From: Allocoprobacillus halotolerans
GTDB taxonomy: Bacteria; Bacillota_I; Bacilli_A; Erysipelotrichales; Coprobacillaceae
Length of the DNA stretch: 64,000 bases
Direction of reading: 5' to 3'
Assembly (NCBI RefSeq): GCF_024399475.1
Contig: NZ_CP101620.1
Location: 1,655,608 to 1,719,607 of the forward strand
Part shown: piece by piece, positions 61,608 through 64,000 of the stretch
Layout: each line of letters starts with the position of its first letter
Position numbering within the stretch: the first letter of the stretch is position 1
Position numbers and translations under genes: made by a program
The notes under the pieces: model-generated
Told to the model about the DNA's origin: nothing
Database searches by the model: none
What the model saw: the letters and a program-made list of their open reading frames with translations, nothing else

Positions 61608-63277
61608 ATGTTAACAGATGTAGAAATTGCACAAAGTGCAAAAATGAAACCAATTCAAGAAATCGCAAAAAAAGTTGGATTAAGTGAAGATGATTTAGAG
61701 CTTTATGGAAAATATAAAGCGAAAATTTCTTTAGAAGCCATTAATCAACTTCAATCAAAAGACAATGGAAAACTTATTTTGGTAACAGCGATTAATCCAA
61801 CACCTGCGGGTGAAGGAAAAACAACAACGATGATTGGTTTATCTCAGGCTTTAAACCAATTAGGGAAAAAGCTGTTGTGGCAATGCGTGAGCCAAGTTTG
61901 GGTCCATGTTTTGGTATTAAAGGTGGTGCTGCTGGTGGTGGATATGCACAGGTTGTTCCAATGGAAGATATTAATCTTCATTTTACAGGGGATATTCATG
62001 CTATTACAACAGCGAACAATTTAATTGCAGCGATGTTGGATAACTCTATTCAACAAGGAAATCCTTTGGATATTGATACACGACAAATTGTTTGGAAAAG
62101 ATGTGTGGATTTAAATGATCGTGCTTTAAGACATATTGTTGTAGGACTTGGTGGCAAAGTTAATGGTGTGCCAAGAGAAGATGGTTTTGATATTTCGGTT
62201 GCCAGTGAAGTGATGGCGATTTTATGTTTGGCAACATCTTTAGAAGATTTAAAACAACGTGCAGGACGTATGATTGTGGCTTATAATCATGCTGGTGAAC
62301 CTGTTACTGTGGATGATATTCAGGCAACAGGTGCAGTCACATTATTATTGAAAGATGCGATTAAGCCAAATTTAGTACAGACTTTAGATCATACACCAGT
62401 TTTTGTTCATGGTGGTCCATTTGCCAATATTGCACATGGATGTAATTCAGTGATGGCGACAACTCTAGCCATGAAACTTGGTGACTATGCAATTACTGAA
62501 GCTGGTTTTGGAGCTGATTTAGGGGCTGAAAAATTCTTAGATATTAAATGTCGTCAAGCAGGATTAAAACCTGATGCAGTAGTCATTGTGGCAACAGTCC
62601 GTGCTTTAAAAATGCATGGGGGTGTAGCCAAAAAAGATTTAGGTGAGGAAAATCTTGAAGCTTTACGTAAAGGTATTGAAAACTTAGAAAAACATATTGA
62701 AAATATTCATAAATATCATTTACCTAGTGTGGTGGCTATTAATGCTTTCCCAACTGATACAGAAGCTGAACTTCAATTATTAAAAGATATTTGCTTAGAA
62801 AAAGGTGTGGATGTAGCGATTAGTGAAGTTTGGGCTAAAGGTGGTGAAGGTGGAGTAGAACTTGCTGAAAAATTATTGGATGTTTTAGAAACAAAAGAAG
62901 CCAACTTTGAACCTTTATATGATTTAGATTTATCAATTGCTGATAAGATTAAAGTGATTGCTAGAGAAATATATGGGGCAGATGATGTGACTTTCACAAA
63001 GAAAGTAATCAATAAAATGAAAAAATATGAAGCACAGGGATTAGGACATATGCCTATCTGTATTGCCAAAACACAATACTCACTTTCTGATGATCCAACT
63101 TTACTTGGTCGTCCTAGTGGTTTTGTGGTGAAAATTAATGACTTGATCCCAAATACTGGAGCTGGATTCTTGGTTGCGATTAGTGGCGATATTATGCGTA
63201 TGCCAGGTTTACCTAAACAACCTGCTGCAGTGAATATGGATATAGATGAAGATGGAAAAATTGTTGGATTATTTTAA
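61608..63277 (+). CDS. fhs: formate--tetrahydrofolate ligase, frameshifted
   Basis: Makes 10-formyl-THF from formate, ATP and THF for purine synthesis. About 557 residues. [19 protein letters not shown] loop, [20 protein letters not shown], then [15 protein letters not shown] at the C-terminus. The frame breaks at the A5 run 61866-61870; one more A gives [16 protein letters not shown] 61608 preferred after AAAGGGTG. Controlled by the ZTP riboswitch upstream. Confidence 0.95.
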
Positions 63278-63292
63278 GAAAGGAATGAAATA

Positions 63293-63778
63293 ATGAAAGT
63301 TGCAGTGATTATGGGTTCAACAAGTGATTTGCCTAAAGTTGAACCAGCGATTCAAATTTTAAAAGATTATGGTGTGGAAGTACAAGTGAGATGTTTATCT
63401 GCTCATCGTGCTCACGTTGGGTTAAGTGCTTTTATTGAAGAAGTCAACAATAATGGTACAGAAGTGATTATTACAGCAGCCGGCATGGCAGCTGCTTTAC
63501 CAGGTGTTGTGGCATCACAAACAGTCTTACCAGTTATTGGTGTACCACTTACAAGTGCCGCGTTGGATGGAATGGATGCCTTGTTGTCAATTGTCCAAAT
63601 GCCTTCTGGTATTCCCGTTGCAACAGTAGCGATTAATGGAAGTAAAAATGCTGCTTATTTGGCTTTACAGATGATGGCTATTCATCATAAAGAATTAAAA
63701 GATAAATTAGTGGCCTTCCGTCAGGACAATGAAAAACAGGCTTTAAAGGCTAATCAGGAAGTTATGGAAAAATATTAA
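63293..63778 (+). CDS. purE: N5-carboxyaminoimidazole ribonucleotide mutase
   Basis: 161-residue class I PurE. VIMGSTSDLPKVEPA nucleotide loop, SAHRAH and AAGMAAALPGVVAS then GVPL are diagnostic. Rearranges N5-CAIR to CAIR. AAAGGAATG before the ATG; 15 bases after fhs. Step 6 of purine synthesis. The usual SAHRTP reads SAHRAH. Confidence 0.94.
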   Translation: MKVAVIMGSTSDLPKVEPAIQILKDYGVEVQVRCLSAHRAHVGLSAFIEEVNNNGTEVIITAAGMAAALPGVVASQTVLPVIGVPLTSAALDGMDALLSIVQMPSGIPVATVAINGSKNAAYLALQMMAIHHKELKDKLVAFRQDNEKQALKANQEVMEKY

Positions 63779-63796
63779 TAAGAGGAGAAAAGAAAA

Positions 63797-64000
63797 ATGG
63801 CAAAATTATTATATGAAGGAAAAGCAAAACAAGTTTATGAAACAGAAAACCCTAATGAATACATCATTCATTATAAAGATGATGCAACAGCAGGAAATGG
63901 TGTCAAACATGATCAATTTGAAGGAAAAGGTGTTTTAAACAATACGATTTCTTGTATTATCTTTGATATGTTAGAAGAAGCAGGAATCAAAACACATATG
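63797..64000 (+). CDS. purC: SAICAR synthetase, N-terminal part
   Basis: The window ends within this gene; 68 residues visible. [20 protein letters not shown] is the ATP-grip N-terminus of PurC, and DDATAGNG the substrate region. AGAGGAG eleven bases upstream. Next enzyme after PurE, so the operon follows pathway order. Confidence 0.93.
   Translation, partial: MAKLLYEGKAKQVYETENPNEYIIHYKDDATAGNGVKHDQFEGKGVLNNTISCIIFDMLEEAGIKTHM

Overview
The window is AT-rich (GC is low throughout) chromosomal DNA from a Gram-positive, anaerobic, gut-type bacterium. The content fits Erysipelotrichia/Coprobacillaceae relatives: cell-wall genes (murA, a murE-type ligase, an amidase, an NlpC/P60 protein), an anaerobic ribonucleotide reductase (nrdDG), PTS and GH1 sugar genes, strong AGGAGG ribosome binding sites and simple hairpin-plus-T terminators. 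The assignment is inference from gene content; no 16S gene is present.

Layout. 1-2.6 kb: end of a MATE transporter, an amidase, a tRNA-Ile/tRNA-Ile/tRNA-Ala cluster with a good promoter and terminator, a decayed ATPase fragment and a Phd-RelE pair with a broken toxin. 3.2-11.4 kb: a beta-glucoside style sugar locus (PTS IIC, esterase, GH1, AraC regulator, ROK kinase, YdjC deacetylase), with an IS110/IS1111-family element inserted after the PTS gene. 11.4-16.1 kb: membrane proteins, a MurE-type ligase, an Ig-like/polysaccharide deacetylase. 16.1-25.8 kb: MerR regulator with its own dyad promoter, a second GH1, a LacI regulator and a very large secreted PL8 polysaccharide lyase with six F5/8-type-C modules. 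25.8-30 kb: gltX, tRNA-Gln, a two-gene ATPase plus nuclease-like cassette, tRNA-Glu. 30-52 kb: mostly housekeeping (murA, rpmE, walJ/yycJ, rlmH, EF-G paralogue, cyclophilin, galE, ABC transporter, nrdDG, exonuclease III, ABC-F). 52-56 kb: an AAA/DUF4143 gene split by an IS66 element with a perfect 8-bp target duplication. 56-61 kb: a hydrolase, a bacteriocin-export-like ABC operon and a divergent LytTR regulator. 61.4-64 kb: a ZTP riboswitch followed by fhs, purE and purC.

The sugar loci appear to work together: a secreted lyase releases oligosaccharides, a PTS permease imports sugars, GH1 enzymes, an esterase, a kinase and a deacetylase process them, and AraC and LacI regulators with palindromic operators control them. 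The lyase, LacI and second GH1 genes share a TTGAAATTCAAGT-type motif in their leaders.

A caution for all users: more than 20 genes, including essential gltX and well conserved fhs, are broken by what is nearly always one missing base in or beside a homopolymer run. This is far more likely a systematic homopolymer undercall in the sequencing than real gene decay. I therefore annotate those genes as single reconstructed genes and give the position of the break.

The most interesting candidates are the ATPase/nuclease cassette between two tRNA genes (possible defence system), a nine-G tract exactly inside the spacer of an ABC-transporter promoter (possible phase-variable switch), the IS1111-like element with 25-bp inverted repeats and a candidate guide RNA region, and the unexplained 79-bp palindrome near it.
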